Origin: Streptosporangiaceae bacterium
GTDB lineage: Bacteria > Actinomycetota > Actinomycetes > Streptosporangiales > Streptosporangiaceae
NCBI GenBank assembly: GCA_025934635.1
Contig: JAICWX010000336.1
Coordinates: forward strand, 1-9,352
Length of the DNA: 9,352 bases
Direction of reading: 5' to 3'
Shown here one piece after another: positions 1 through 6,349 of this stretch. The notes beneath the pieces are model-generated. The model made no database searches and was not told the DNA's origin. It saw only the letters and a program-made list of their open reading frames with translations. The stretch's first letter is position 1. Each line of letters starts with the position of its first letter. The position numbers and the translations under genes are program-made.

Positions 1-111
1 ATGGGACTCATCCGCCAGGCCGGCCTCACCGAAATCGCCGCCACCGTCCGCGCCGCCCAGGACGACAACGACCTGCTCATCGCTCTCCTCCGCCTCGAAA
101 CAGCCCCATGA
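1..111 (+). CDS. C-terminal end of an unrecognised gene (left edge of window)
   Basis: The frame is open from the first base of the window and ends with TGA at 109-111. The window begins with ATG, but a gene of 36 residues opening exactly at the edge is unlikely, so I read this as the tail of a longer gene. The visible peptide starts MGLIRQAGLTEIAATVRAAQ and ends LLIALLRLETAP, an amphipathic helix-rich tail with regular high-GC codon use. I do not recognise the family. It lies on the presumed element side of the tRNA-Tyr attachment site, so it may belong to an integrated element. Confidence 0.4.
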   Translation: MGLIRQAGLTEIAATVRAAQDDNDLLIALLRLETAP

Positions 112-270
112 ACAGCAAGAACTACTTTGTCCTCAGCCCTGGGCCTACACGCAGAGCGCCGCCGCCAGGCACGGGATCCCGCTGGAGGAAGTCCCGTCCG
201 GACCGGGCACTGCTGCTCTGCAAGTATCTCCGGTGTCGAGTGGTCCCCGGGAATTCCGCCTGAGCTGGAC

Positions 271-633
271 GTGAAGAAGATCGAGATCCTGAAGCGAAGG
301 CTGTCCGCAGAGTGGAAGGACCTAGATGATGAAGCAATTCGCGATCTGAGAGAGGAGGTAGAGCACAAAGGCTCTCTCGTCTCGGACCCGGCGCTGGAAG
401 AGAAGTGCCCTAAATGCGCTTACCTGCGGCGTATCGCGGAATACCGGCTGATCGGGAAGCTCGCCGACGGCCCTGTAACTGTAACGGAATCCCCAGGGAA
501 GCCGCAGCCGACAGCGGAGGAGGTAGAGGCCAAGAAGCGGCGACGTTTGAAACGAGTCGAATCGGACATGGCCCGCCTGCAAAAGGAAGCAGAGAAGCTG
601 CGTGGCGAACTGGAAAATGGCGCAGAGCGCTAA
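271..633 (+). CDS. Small CxxC / coiled-coil protein, function unknown
   Basis: The predicted protein is about 120 residues if translation begins at GTG 271. The frame is open upstream to a TTG at 127, but the extra residues are low-complexity and do not look coding. The 271 start opens a highly charged sequence (KKIEILKRRL...). There is only a weak GAG upstream, so the start is uncertain. A CPKC pair lies at residues 46-49 and could bind a metal or be redox-active. From about residue 82 to the end the sequence is Lys/Arg/Glu-rich with heptad-like spacing (VESDMARLQKEAEKLRGELE), consistent with a coiled coil. Base composition is visibly less GC-rich than its surroundings, which suggests separate acquisition. 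I do not recognise a named family. It sits upstream of an integrase remnant and is probably cargo of the integrated element. Confidence 0.5.
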   Translation: MKKIEILKRRLSAEWKDLDDEAIRDLREEVEHKGSLVSDPALEEKCPKCAYLRRIAEYRLIGKLADGPVTVTESPGKPQPTAEEVEAKKRRRLKRVESDMARLQKEAEKLRGELENGAER

Positions 634-884
634 TCGGCCACGCTCCTCACCTTCTCGGTGTTCCCCGGCTAACCTCATGCCACGCGGCGCATGCCCAGAA
701 CATGGACCGGCGGGGCGGGCCGCGCCGACGGGATGAGACGGGAAGGACGGGCCAGCCCTTCAGATCGGCTCCCGGGGCGGCGACATGCGTGTACCCCCAA
801 CCGCAGCGTCCGCAGGCGGTCGCTGATAGTGGCGATGACCGAGCGGCCTCGGGCCACGGCAGCGGCTTCGTCAAGCCGACACTC
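634..884 (+). other. Stretch with no gene I can support
   Basis: This GC-rich stretch separates the CxxC protein gene from the integrase scrap. Frames are open on both strands, but their peptides are Arg/Pro/Gly-rich and have no motif I recognise. It may be the decayed upstream part of the integrase gene or unrelated DNA joined to its tail by a deletion. Confidence 0.35.
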
Positions 885-1079
885 ACCGTGGTCTTGCCGG
901 CGACCGAGGTCGCCCGCCGCGCCGGGCACGGCGTCGCCGTCCAGCTCAAGATCCACGCGCACTGCAACGACGGGCAAGCCGACGCCGCCAACCAGCGCAT
1001 CACCAACGCCCTCAGCGCCAACGACACCCGGCCCGAACCGGGCGGCGAGGAAGACGGCGAAGGTGAGGTGGCATCTTGA
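885..1079 (+). pseudogene. C-terminal remnant of a tyrosine-type site-specific integrase
   Basis: The frame ending at TGA 1077-1079 reads LPATEVARRAGHGVAVQLKI, then HAHC and DGQADAANQRI. This closely resembles the last segment of actinomycete integrative-element integrases, where the pattern is roughly VPATEVARRAGHSVAVLLKVYAHC. That segment carries the late catalytic histidine (ARRAGH) and the nucleophilic tyrosine. Here the tyrosine position is CAC, histidine, at 954-956, one transition from TAC. Upstream of about 885 the frame stays open but no longer resembles an integrase, so the N-terminal, core-binding and first catalytic-arginine parts are missing. The remnant should be inactive. Its 3' end is about 200 bp from the tRNA-Tyr fragment, the usual position of int beside att. 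Family assignment is by pattern recognition, without a search. Confidence 0.75.
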
Positions 1080-1144
1080 ACGCCGCAGGTCAAAGGCCAC
1101 AAAGGCCCAGATCGGGGCATGAAGGCCCGGCCTCCCGACGCCGC

Positions 1145-1208
1145 CGTCCGTGCCCGTCCGTGCGTCACCTCGCCGCCGGCTCCCAGCGCACGGACACATA
1201 GCGGACGG
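1145..1208. repeat. Left cluster of CGTCCGTG/CACGGACA repeats (possible integrase arm sites)
   Basis: CGTCCGTG occurs at 1145-1152 and 1155-1162, and the inverse CACGGACA at 1189-1196. GTCCGTGCG (1156-1164) and CGCACGGAC (1187-1195) form a perfect 9-bp inverted repeat. The longer unit CACGGACACATAGCGGACGG (1189-1208) recurs with one mismatch at 2746-2765, on the other side of the tRNA fragment. Short direct and inverted repeats between an integrase gene and its core site are typical of arm-type binding sites for integrase or excisionase; that role is inferred here. Confidence 0.55.
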
Positions 1209-1281
1209 CGGCGGCCCCAAATCCCGCCTCGGAACGCATAACCGCAGGTTAGCGGCATAAGGCTCGATCAGGAGGATAGGG

Positions 1282-1331
1282 CTGTAAAACCGTCGGCTCA
1301 GCCTACGTTGGTTCGAACCCAACACCTGCCA
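1282..1331 (+). other. 3' half of a tRNA-Tyr gene: integrative-element attachment site
   Basis: The sequence starts in the anticodon loop CTGTAAA (anticodon GTA, tyrosine) and runs through the 3' anticodon strand and the long variable arm. The T arm is perfect: GTTGG 1307-1311, loop TTCGAAC 1312-1318, CCAAC 1319-1323. The 3' acceptor strand ACCTGCC (1324-1330) and discriminator A (1331) follow; CCA is not encoded. Upstream there is no D arm and the anticodon stem has a mismatch, so this is not a functional tRNA gene. A copy of only the 3' half is the signature of the end of an element integrated by a tyrosine recombinase into a tRNA gene, and tRNA-Tyr is the known target of Streptomyces SLP1. 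On the standard model the intact tRNA lies at the far end of the element, and the DNA left of 1282 is element DNA. Confidence 0.85.
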
Positions 1332-1375
1332 CACCCTGGTGAAACGGCTCGCTAGCTGCTATGGCGGATTCAGCT

Positions 1376-1389
1376 GGTCGTCGCAACAC
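1376..1389 (+). repeat. Left terminal inverted repeat of the IS30 element
   Basis: GGTCGTCGCAACAC matches the inverted copy at 2637-2650 over all 14 positions. Matching further inward is imperfect. GCT immediately outside is repeated outside the other end. Confidence 0.75.
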
Positions 1390-1395
1390 TGGTGG

Positions 1396-2615
1396 TCAGC
1401 TGGCTGGTTCTAGGAGTGTAGCGAGGCGCTCGGCTGGGGTTTGCCAGCCGAGCGTTTTGCGTGGCCTGGAGTTGAGCTCGGCGGCGACGGCGCCCAGGGC
1501 GGCGGCGGTGTGAACGGACAGGTCAGTGCCCTTGGGGAAGTACTGGCGGAGCAGGCCGTTGGTGTTCTCGTTGCTGCCGCGCTGCCAGGGTGAGTGCGGG
1601 TCGCAGAAGTAGACGGGCATGCCGGCGGCGGTGGCGAACTGGTGGTGCAGGGACATCTCCGAGCCCTGGTCCCAGGTCAGGGACCGCTTGAGCTGGGCCG
1701 GGAGGGTGGCCATGGTGGCGGCCAGGGCGTCGCGGACGGTCTCGGCGGTGCGGTCGGCGGGCAGGTGGACTAGCAGGACGTACCGGGTGGCGCGCTCGAC
1801 GAGGGTGCCGATCTGGGATGCCTGGTTCCGGCCGATGATCAGGTCGCCTTCCCAGTGGCCGGGCACGGCCCTGTCAGCCGCCTCGGCCGGGCGGTCGCTG
1901 ATCATCACCATCTGGGCGGAGAAGCGCGGCTGGCGCTGCTGGGCCTGGCGGCGGGGCTTGCGGCAGGCACGGCCGGTGCGCAGCGCCCGGGTCAGCTCGC
2001 GGCGCAGCTCGCCGCGGCCCTGCACGTACAGCGCCTGGTAGATGGTCTCGTGGCACACGTGCATCTCCGGCCGGGCGGGGAACCGTCTCCGCAGCATGAC
2101 AGCGATCTGCTCCGGGCTCCATTTCATTCCCAGCCAGCGCTGGACCACGCTCCGCAGCTCGCCGCTGACCGCGAGCCTGCCCGGGCGGGGACGTGGCCGG
2201 CGTGCGTCGGCGCGGGCCTGGGCCGCGTGCGGCCGGCAGGCGCCGCTGCCGGGGTGCCCGTTGCGGCGGACTTCCCGGCTCACCGTCGAAGGGCTGCGTC
2301 CCAGCCCGGTCGCGATGGCCCGCAGGGACGCGCCCTCGCGCAAGCGGTCAGCGATGTAGATCCGCTCGTCCTCGCTCAGGTAACGGCCGGAGGCATGCCG
2401 AGGGGGCTCCGCCCTGGCGGGGGAGCCCCGTTGTGCCCGGTGGTCGGGTTGGACCCGTTCCGCCAGCGCTTGCCGGTGCGGTAGTTCACCCCGACCCTCC
2501 GGCACGCCTCCTGGCTGCTGTATCCCAGGTTCATGAGCCGGAAGTATTCCGCCCGCTCGGCCGACAGCTTCCTTCGGCCCTGCGGACCCCGGTTCCCGCG
2601 AACCTCGAAACTCAT
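1396..2615 (-). pseudogene. IS30-family transposase, split by a one-base frame change
   Basis: Translation should start at ATG 2615 (MSFEVRGNRG), preceded on the minus strand by AAGGGG. The first frame encodes the N-terminal helix-turn-helix region (about 65 residues, QEACRRVGVNYRTGKRWRNG) and stops at 2376. The rest continues in the -1 frame: YLSEDERIYIADRL, a second HTH (ASLRAIATGLGRSPSTVSRE), then the integrase-core domain with the DDE residues visible in GHWEGDLIIG, TWDQGSEM and SNENTNGLLR, ending at 1396. Adding one C to the C5 run (plus-strand G at 2419-2423) joins the frames smoothly as NGAPPARAEPPRHASGRYL. The joined product is about 406 residues, a reasonable length for the family. 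It could be a true mutation, a sequencing error or programmed -1 frameshifting; I see no canonical slippery heptamer. Confidence 0.8.
2403..2429. repeat. 8-bp hairpin at the frame-change point of the IS30 transposase
   Basis: GGGGCTCC (2403-2410) and GGAGCCCC (2422-2429) are perfect reverse complements around an 11-base loop, with the C/G run at 2419-2423 inside the structure. It lies in the overlap of the two transposase frames. A strong stem here could promote frameshifting or be a cause of read errors. Confidence 0.5.
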
Positions 2616-2636
2616 CGCATCCCCTTACTGTCAGGG

Positions 2637-2650
2637 GTGTTGCGACGACC
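2637..2650 (-). repeat. Right terminal inverted repeat of the IS30 element
   Basis: GTGTTGCGACGACC is the exact reverse complement of 1376-1389. It lies 22 bp upstream of the transposase start and is followed by the GCT target-duplication copy at 2651-2653. Confidence 0.75.
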
Positions 2651-2745
2651 GCTAGAACCTAAGTATGTCTCGTGCTGGCGGGGGCGTTTCCTCTCTGTCC
2701 CGTCGTGTCACCTTGTCGCGCTGTGGACCGTCATGTTGCGGTGTC

Positions 2746-2826
2746 CACGGACGCATAGCGGACGGGCGTCCGTGCTGTTAGGACGGTCGGTGTGCACCGT
2801 CGGCTTTCCACGGACGGCCACGGACG
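2746..2826. repeat. Right cluster of CACGGACG/CGTCCGTG repeats
   Basis: CACGGACG occurs at 2746-2753, 2809-2816 and 2819-2826, and its inverse CGTCCGTG at 2767-2774. CACGGACGC (2746-2754) and GCGTCCGTG (2766-2774) make a perfect 9-bp inverted repeat around an 11-base spacer. CACGGACGCATAGCGGACGG (2746-2765) matches 1189-1208 in 19 of 20 positions. A further inverted pair GTGGAC (2723-2728) / GTCCAC (2743-2748) adjoins it. With the IS30 element and one GCT removed, the cluster lies about 137 bp from the tRNA-Tyr fragment, so it could be the opposite arm of the same attachment site. Another possibility is a regulator-binding region. Confidence 0.55.
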
Positions 2827-2831
2827 GGCCC

Positions 2832-3083
2832 ATGATTGCGGGGCGTTTCAGCCGATCGATCACGACAAATCGCACCTCAGGAACCCTGTCGACTATTGGA
2901 GCAGTACAGGCCAAGACCAGGGAACTGGTTCTGGTCGGCGTAAACCGGGGTCACCTGAAGATCGGCAGATCGGCGGAAGGCGCCCTGATCTACTTCGTCA
3001 AGTCATCCCGCTTAGCCCCGCTGCTACGCGACGGGGGAGCGAAAGGCCCGTTGCGCAACCGTGACGACTCCGTCGAGGGCTAG
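2832..3083 (+). CDS. Possible small protein, weakly DUF397-like
   Basis: This 83-residue frame runs from ATG 2832 to TAG 3081-3083. The first 30 residues are featureless. The part from TRELVLVGVNRGHLKIGRS through GALIYFVKSSRLAPLL has the rhythm of DUF397 proteins (strand, short turn, DS/GxxL.F, final W/LxxLL), but lacks their WRKSS opening and the tryptophan. No ribosome-binding site is evident and the start overlaps the edge of the repeat cluster. It may be a decayed gene fragment or chance coding. There is no clear partner; a DUF397 gene would normally follow an XRE regulator gene, which is absent here. Confidence 0.25.
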   Translation: MIAGRFSRSITTNRTSGTLSTIGAVQAKTRELVLVGVNRGHLKIGRSAEGALIYFVKSSRLAPLLRDGGAKGPLRNRDDSVEG

Positions 3084-3113
3084 CCGACTGGCCCTGCCCG
3101 CTGCTCCAAGCGG

Positions 3114-3150
3114 CCGGGGAGCCCGGTGCCGCGGCTAGGCCGCTCCCCGG
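3114..3150. terminator. Strong inverted repeat across the end of the nuclease-like gene
   Basis: CCGGGGAGC (3114-3122) and GCTCCCCGG (3142-3150) form a perfect 9-bp stem around a 19-base loop that contains the TAG stop (3135-3137) of the leftward gene. There is no T-run after it, so classical intrinsic termination is uncertain, though actinobacterial terminators often lack one. Confidence 0.3.
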
Positions 3151-4605
3151 GCGGCCTGGGCCGGCTCGTCGCGGAACGGGTACTGTTCCCACGCGGCCCG
3201 GAGGATGGGGTTGTCATCCCCGTCGGCGGCATAGTGCTGCAGCGCTGTGGTGAGATCCCAGGTCCGGCGCTCGGCGTCGCCGATGATCTCGGCAAGGACC
3301 TGGGTCGCGGGCCTGCGCTGGCCGATCGCCACGAGGTGCTCAAGGCCCCGCGCTGAGGCGACGAGCGTCGAGATCCCCGGCTCCTGGAGGAGGTCCCGGG
3401 CGGGCGGGGAGTTGGCGATGTACCAGGAGTCAAGGGTGGCCACCAGGCCGTACACTGTCACGCCCGGTGGTATGGCCGAGAACTCCGGCCTGCCCGCGGC
3501 GATGGCCTGGTGCGTGGCGCTGATCTGGTCGAAGGCCCTGCCGATGGTGCGCCTGAAGGCATCCTGCGCGGTTTCCTGCCCGGCGCGGGCCGCTGCGGGC
3601 ACGCGGGTCGCCTTCGCTTCCACCAGCAGCACTGAGTCCGGCGACACGACGATCCAGTCGACGCTCATGACCGTGCTCTTGCCCTTGGCGTACCTGATCT
3701 CCGGGTACACGGTGACGCCGGGCAGCGTGCGCAGCTGCCGGCCCACGTAGTCCTCGAACAGTTCCCCCATGTCGCGGGTGAAGGACTCGCCCCAGCGCTT
3801 GAGGCCGAGGTAGTACAGCCCGAGCGGGGACAGCTTGCGGGTGATGAGCTGGGGCACGGGCGCCAGGAGCCGGCCGTCGTCCAGCCGGACGAACGGCCGG
3901 TCCGCCAGCGGGTTGAACCCGTACCGGTCAAGGAACTCCGGGGGGAGGGGCCTCGGCGGCCCGCCGCCGGAAGTCATCGAACCCGCCGGCGAAGACCGCG
4001 TCGATGACCGACGTGACGTCCTGGCGGGGCACGACCGCGAGCACCTCGGAGAAGGCCGGCTGGGCCATCCACGCAGGGTCAAAGAAGCCCTCGTTCACCA
4101 TGGCTGAGGCGAACAGCAGGAAGCCCACGCCGACAGCTTGCTGCAGCGGCGCGCCGAGCAGCTCAGCCAGTCCCGCGCTGTCCAGTACCTCGAGCGGCTT
4201 GCGTCCGGAGTAGCCCTCGAAGAGCGCGTCGGCCCGCGCCAGTTCCTCGTACGGTGACTCCTGGTCCGGGAACTGCTCGTAGGCCATCCGCAGCAGGATG
4301 CCGAACGGCGTCTTCAGGTCGGCCTGGCCAAGCTCCTCAGGCCGCAGGTTGTTGTACATGGTGCAGCCGAGCTCCACCGTGTCCCGGCCAAGCGGGACCG
4401 TCCGGTACCGGTTGCCGTGGCAGATCGATGCCTTCGCCAGCCCGGCGAGCGCCCAGGGCGGCATGCGCCGGTAACGCGCATCGGCCACGCCGGTAGGGGG
4501 CAGCGTCAGCGCCGCCCGCGCGATCCCGGTCAGCAGGCCCACCTGGCTGAACCGCCGAGCATAGTCGGTGAACTCCTGGTACGAGAACTCACGGCCAGCG
4601 ATCAT
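3135..4605 (-). pseudogene. PD-(D/E)XK nuclease-like protein, frame-interrupted
   Basis: Translation most likely starts at ATG 4605 (MIAGREFSYQEF): GGAGG lies 5 bases before it. The upstream open frame to 4701 has no such signal. The first part (about 222 residues, helical, ending DDFRRRAAEAPPP) and the second part (EFLDRYGFNPLADRPFVRLD onward, about 267 residues) are in different frames that meet at a C6 run (plus-strand G at 3940-3945). Removing one C restores one protein of about 490 residues. The second part has the restriction-endonuclease-like pattern: FEDYVGRQL, then VDWIVV (D codon 3657-3659), then LLVEAKATR (E codon 3618-3620, K codon 3612-3614), i.e. D-x12-EAK. No signal peptide or membrane segment is seen. 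The family is not one I can name. It is divergent from the three-gene operon across 324 bp. The break may be mutation, phase variation or sequencing error. Confidence 0.75.
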
Positions 4606-4929
4606 GTCATCCTCCCGGCCCCCACGCCGGTGCGCGCAGCCGCCCGGCCCGCCAGAGCCTGGAAGGAGGATAGAAGGACCAGCCCCAGGAGGCGAACCCA
4701 TTTTCGCTGGCTACGGTTAGTGGGACTCCTAGCGCTGACTGACGCCGGATGTGCGTCGTCTTCTTCTGGCCGCCTGGGGCTGAGCGAAGTTGCAGGTCAG
4801 AGGCGACGGCGAAGTCATGGAGTCCTGCAGGGTGGAGAGGGGCCAATAGCGCAACTGCCACCGGTAATCCAAGGCTAACGGTATCTGGCTTGGTTGAAGT
4901 ATAGGTTTCATTTTTAGTATGCTCATGCC
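4606..4929. other. Divergent intergenic region, no gene
   Basis: It separates the start of the leftward nuclease-like gene from the rightward operon. Open frames cross it on both strands, but none has a plausible start or recognisable peptide. The last 35 bases before the operon are strikingly AT-rich for this DNA and hold its likely promoter. I could not identify a convincing promoter for the leftward gene. Confidence 0.5.
4894..4920 (+). promoter_or_regulatory. Likely promoter of the three-gene operon (leaderless start)
   Basis: TTGAAG (4894-4899) resembles a -35 box and TAGTAT (4915-4920) a -10 box, 15 bases apart, which is short. Transcription 7-10 bases after the -10 box would begin at about 4927-4930, at or beside the ATG at 4930. 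The start has no Shine-Dalgarno sequence, so a leaderless mRNA, common in actinobacteria, fits. The surrounding AT-rich island supports a promoter. The HTH protein of the operon could regulate it, by inference. Confidence 0.5.
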
Positions 4930-5706
4930 ATGGCCGACCGCGAGATCTACCCCAGTACGCCGTTGGCCCTCGTGGCGGCGGAGATCCGCCACCCTGTGGC
5001 CTCCCCCCTGTCCGACTCGGCCCGCTCGCAGCTCAAGACCCAGCTGGCATCGATCTTCCCGCTGGCCAAGCCAGTTCAGAGGATGACGGTGACCCCTACT
5101 CAAGCCGCGGTGTCCACTGGCGCGCGCTTCATGTCGCGTGACCGCACGTCTTCAGTGACGTTCAGGGATGACGTGATCGTTGTGGAGACCACCAAGTACG
5201 AGCGGCGCCGTGTCCTGCGGGAAAAGCTGCGCGAGGCAGTGCTCGCCAGGCAGGAGGCCGCGCCGGTAGACGGGGTGGAGCGCCTGGGCATCCGCTACGT
5301 GAACGAGGTGCGCGTTCCCGGGCTGGAGTCCTCCAGGGAGTGGGCCGACTGGATCGCTCCGGCATTGACTGGCCCGCTCGCCCTCGCCACCGATGGCGGG
5401 ATGGAGACCCATGCATGGCAGGGGGTAAGCGTCCTCGGGGATGCCCAGTCCGGGGTCGTTGTCCGGCATGGCGTCTTCGACGGATACGCCGTCAATCCTG
5501 TTGGCGACCTGCAGCGGGCCGCGCCCCCACCCGGCCCCTTCTTCCTCATCGACCTGGACTGCTACTGGGCGCCGTCCGGGGAAACCCCGCCCCTGGAATG
5601 GGACCTCATCGACTCCCGGTTCGAGCAGGCAAGCCTCGCTGCCCACGACCTGTTTGAGCAACTGATCACCGACAAGCTGCGCGAGGTGCTCCGCCATGGG
5701 GGCTAA
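4930..5706 (+). CDS. TIGR04255-family protein
   Basis: The predicted protein has 258 residues, about the usual size of the sporadically distributed TIGR04255 family, whose function is not established. Features that fit the family are the N-terminal YPSTPLALVAAEIR (residues 7-20, the place of the usual PLVEVxxEIRF), the central VERLGIRYVNEV (117-127), the strand FFLIDLDCYW (204-213) and a helical C-terminus in AHDLFEQLITDKLREVLR. No signal peptide or membrane helix is seen, so it should be cytosolic. ATG 4930 is chosen because the family motif begins just after it and a promoter-like AT-rich stretch ends beside it; an ATG at 4925 is in another frame. It is the first gene of a tight operon and overlaps the next gene by 11 bp, implying coupled translation. 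Family assignment is by motif recognition; the role is unknown. Confidence 0.75.
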   Translation: MADREIYPSTPLALVAAEIRHPVASPLSDSARSQLKTQLASIFPLAKPVQRMTVTPTQAAVSTGARFMSRDRTSSVTFRDDVIVVETTKYERRRVLREKLREAVLARQEAAPVDGVERLGIRYVNEVRVPGLESSREWADWIAPALTGPLALATDGGMETHAWQGVSVLGDAQSGVVVRHGVFDGYAVNPVGDLQRAAPPPGPFFLIDLDCYWAPSGETPPLEWDLIDSRFEQASLAAHDLFEQLITDKLREVLRHGG

Positions 5707-6346
5707 CAGCCCGAATCCGCTGACCACGACAGCCCCTACCGCCGACCTCCAGGGTCCCCTTCAGCCGGCCACGACCGCCGCGGATCAGGTGTTCGACCTG
5801 ACTGAGAGCACGGGGTCGCTGCGCAGCAGGGCAAGGAACCTCCACGAGGACACCAGCGAACTGCACCAGTCAGCGCTCGTCAACGAGTGGCAGCGGCTCA
5901 CAAACTTGCGTGCCAGGACCGCCCCTACCGCGCTTTTGCAGGAGCTTGCCGATCTCGGGTTCGGCTGGCGAGACATCGCCCGGATGCTGAGGGTGAGCGT
6001 CCCAGCGGTGCAGAAGTGGCGCCGGAACGGCGGCGTGAGCGGGCCGCACCGGCGCGGCATCGCCAGCCTTCTGGCCCTGTGCGACCTTGTCCGGGAGCGG
6101 TACATGATTCAGGAGATCGCCTCCTGGTTCGAGATGCCGATCTCCGAGGAGGCCCCCGTCACCCCCATTGACCTGTACGCCGAGGAGCGCGTCTCACTCC
6201 TACTCGACTACGCCAGTGGCCAGGGCAGCGACCCCGAGCAGCTCCTGAACGCCTACGACCCCGCCTGGCGCGAGCGCTTCCGGTCCGACTTCGAGGTATA
6301 CCGGGAGGCGGACGGGAACATGTCCATCCGTCCCAGGAGCGAGTGA
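5696..6346 (+). CDS. HTH protein with Xre/MbcA/ParS-like (DUF2384-like) C-terminal region
   Basis: This 216-residue protein starts at ATG 5696, 11 bp inside the previous gene, with GAGG about 10 bases upstream. Residues 1-50 are Thr/Pro/Ala-rich and probably disordered. Residues 80-112 (LLQELADLGFGWRDIARMLR then VSVPAVQKWRRNG) form a clear helix-turn-helix. Residues 121-176 (IASLLALCDLVRERYMIQEI, ASWFEMPI, TPIDLYAEERVSLLLDYASG) resemble the toxin-binding domain of Xre/MbcA/ParS antitoxins, where a short ...W...P...TPxDLL...LL pattern follows the HTH. Such proteins usually bind their own promoter and a partner protein. By analogy this could be the regulator or antitoxin-like part of the operon. 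The partner is not a recognisable RES-domain toxin, so the analogy is partial. Confidence 0.7.
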   Translation: MGANSPNPLTTTAPTADLQGPLQPATTAADQVFDLTESTGSLRSRARNLHEDTSELHQSALVNEWQRLTNLRARTAPTALLQELADLGFGWRDIARMLRVSVPAVQKWRRNGGVSGPHRRGIASLLALCDLVRERYMIQEIASWFEMPISEEAPVTPIDLYAEERVSLLLDYASGQGSDPEQLLNAYDPAWRERFRSDFEVYREADGNMSIRPRSE

Positions 6347-6349
6347 GCG

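Larger units (their letters stand above)
1376..2650 (-). mobile_element. IS30-family insertion sequence
   Basis: The element is about 1275 bp and carries a leftward IS30-type transposase. The ends share GGTCGTCGCAACAC (1376-1389), present inverted at 2637-2650. It is flanked by GCT at 1373-1375 and 2651-2653, a plausible 3-bp target duplication, the size usual for this family. It landed 45 bp beyond the tRNA-Tyr fragment. That placed it between the fragment and the right-hand CACGGACG cluster, which otherwise would lie about 137 bp from the fragment. The transposase frame is broken once, so current mobility depends on frameshifting or on help from a related copy. Confidence 0.85.

Noticed and set aside
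108..263. 51-codon frame starting with ATG overlapping the TGA at 109-111.
   Set aside because: The ATGA overlap hints at coupling, but the peptide is Arg/Pro-rich with no family likeness and no following partner in frame.
647..1258. Leftward frame with GWPVLPV and GKTT, faintly like a primase-polymerase or P-loop protein.
   Set aside because: The motifs are isolated, out of order and embedded in low-complexity Arg/Pro/Ser sequence antisense to the integrase remnant.
1243..1331. A complete tRNA-Tyr: GCAGGT at 1244-1249 could pair with ACCTGC at 1324-1329.
   Set aside because: No D arm can be formed between, the anticodon stem is mismatched and the first acceptor pair is C-C. The likeness is limited to six bases, so only the 3' half is called.
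675..1334. Leftward frame beginning MWQVLGSNQRRLSRR.
   Set aside because: Its start is antisense to the tRNA fragment, a familiar annotation artefact; the remainder is antisense to repeats and the integrase tail.
1855..2484. Rightward frames across the IS30 element.
   Set aside because: Antisense shadows of the transposase; no recognisable motif.
2746..2826. Reading the CACGGACG cluster as a CRISPR array.
   Set aside because: The units are 8-9 bp, occur in both orientations and have irregular spacing; no cas genes are present.
4729..5103. Leftward frame in the divergent intergenic region.
   Set aside because: It is antisense to the start of the TIGR04255 gene and lacks a ribosome-binding site or recognisable motif.
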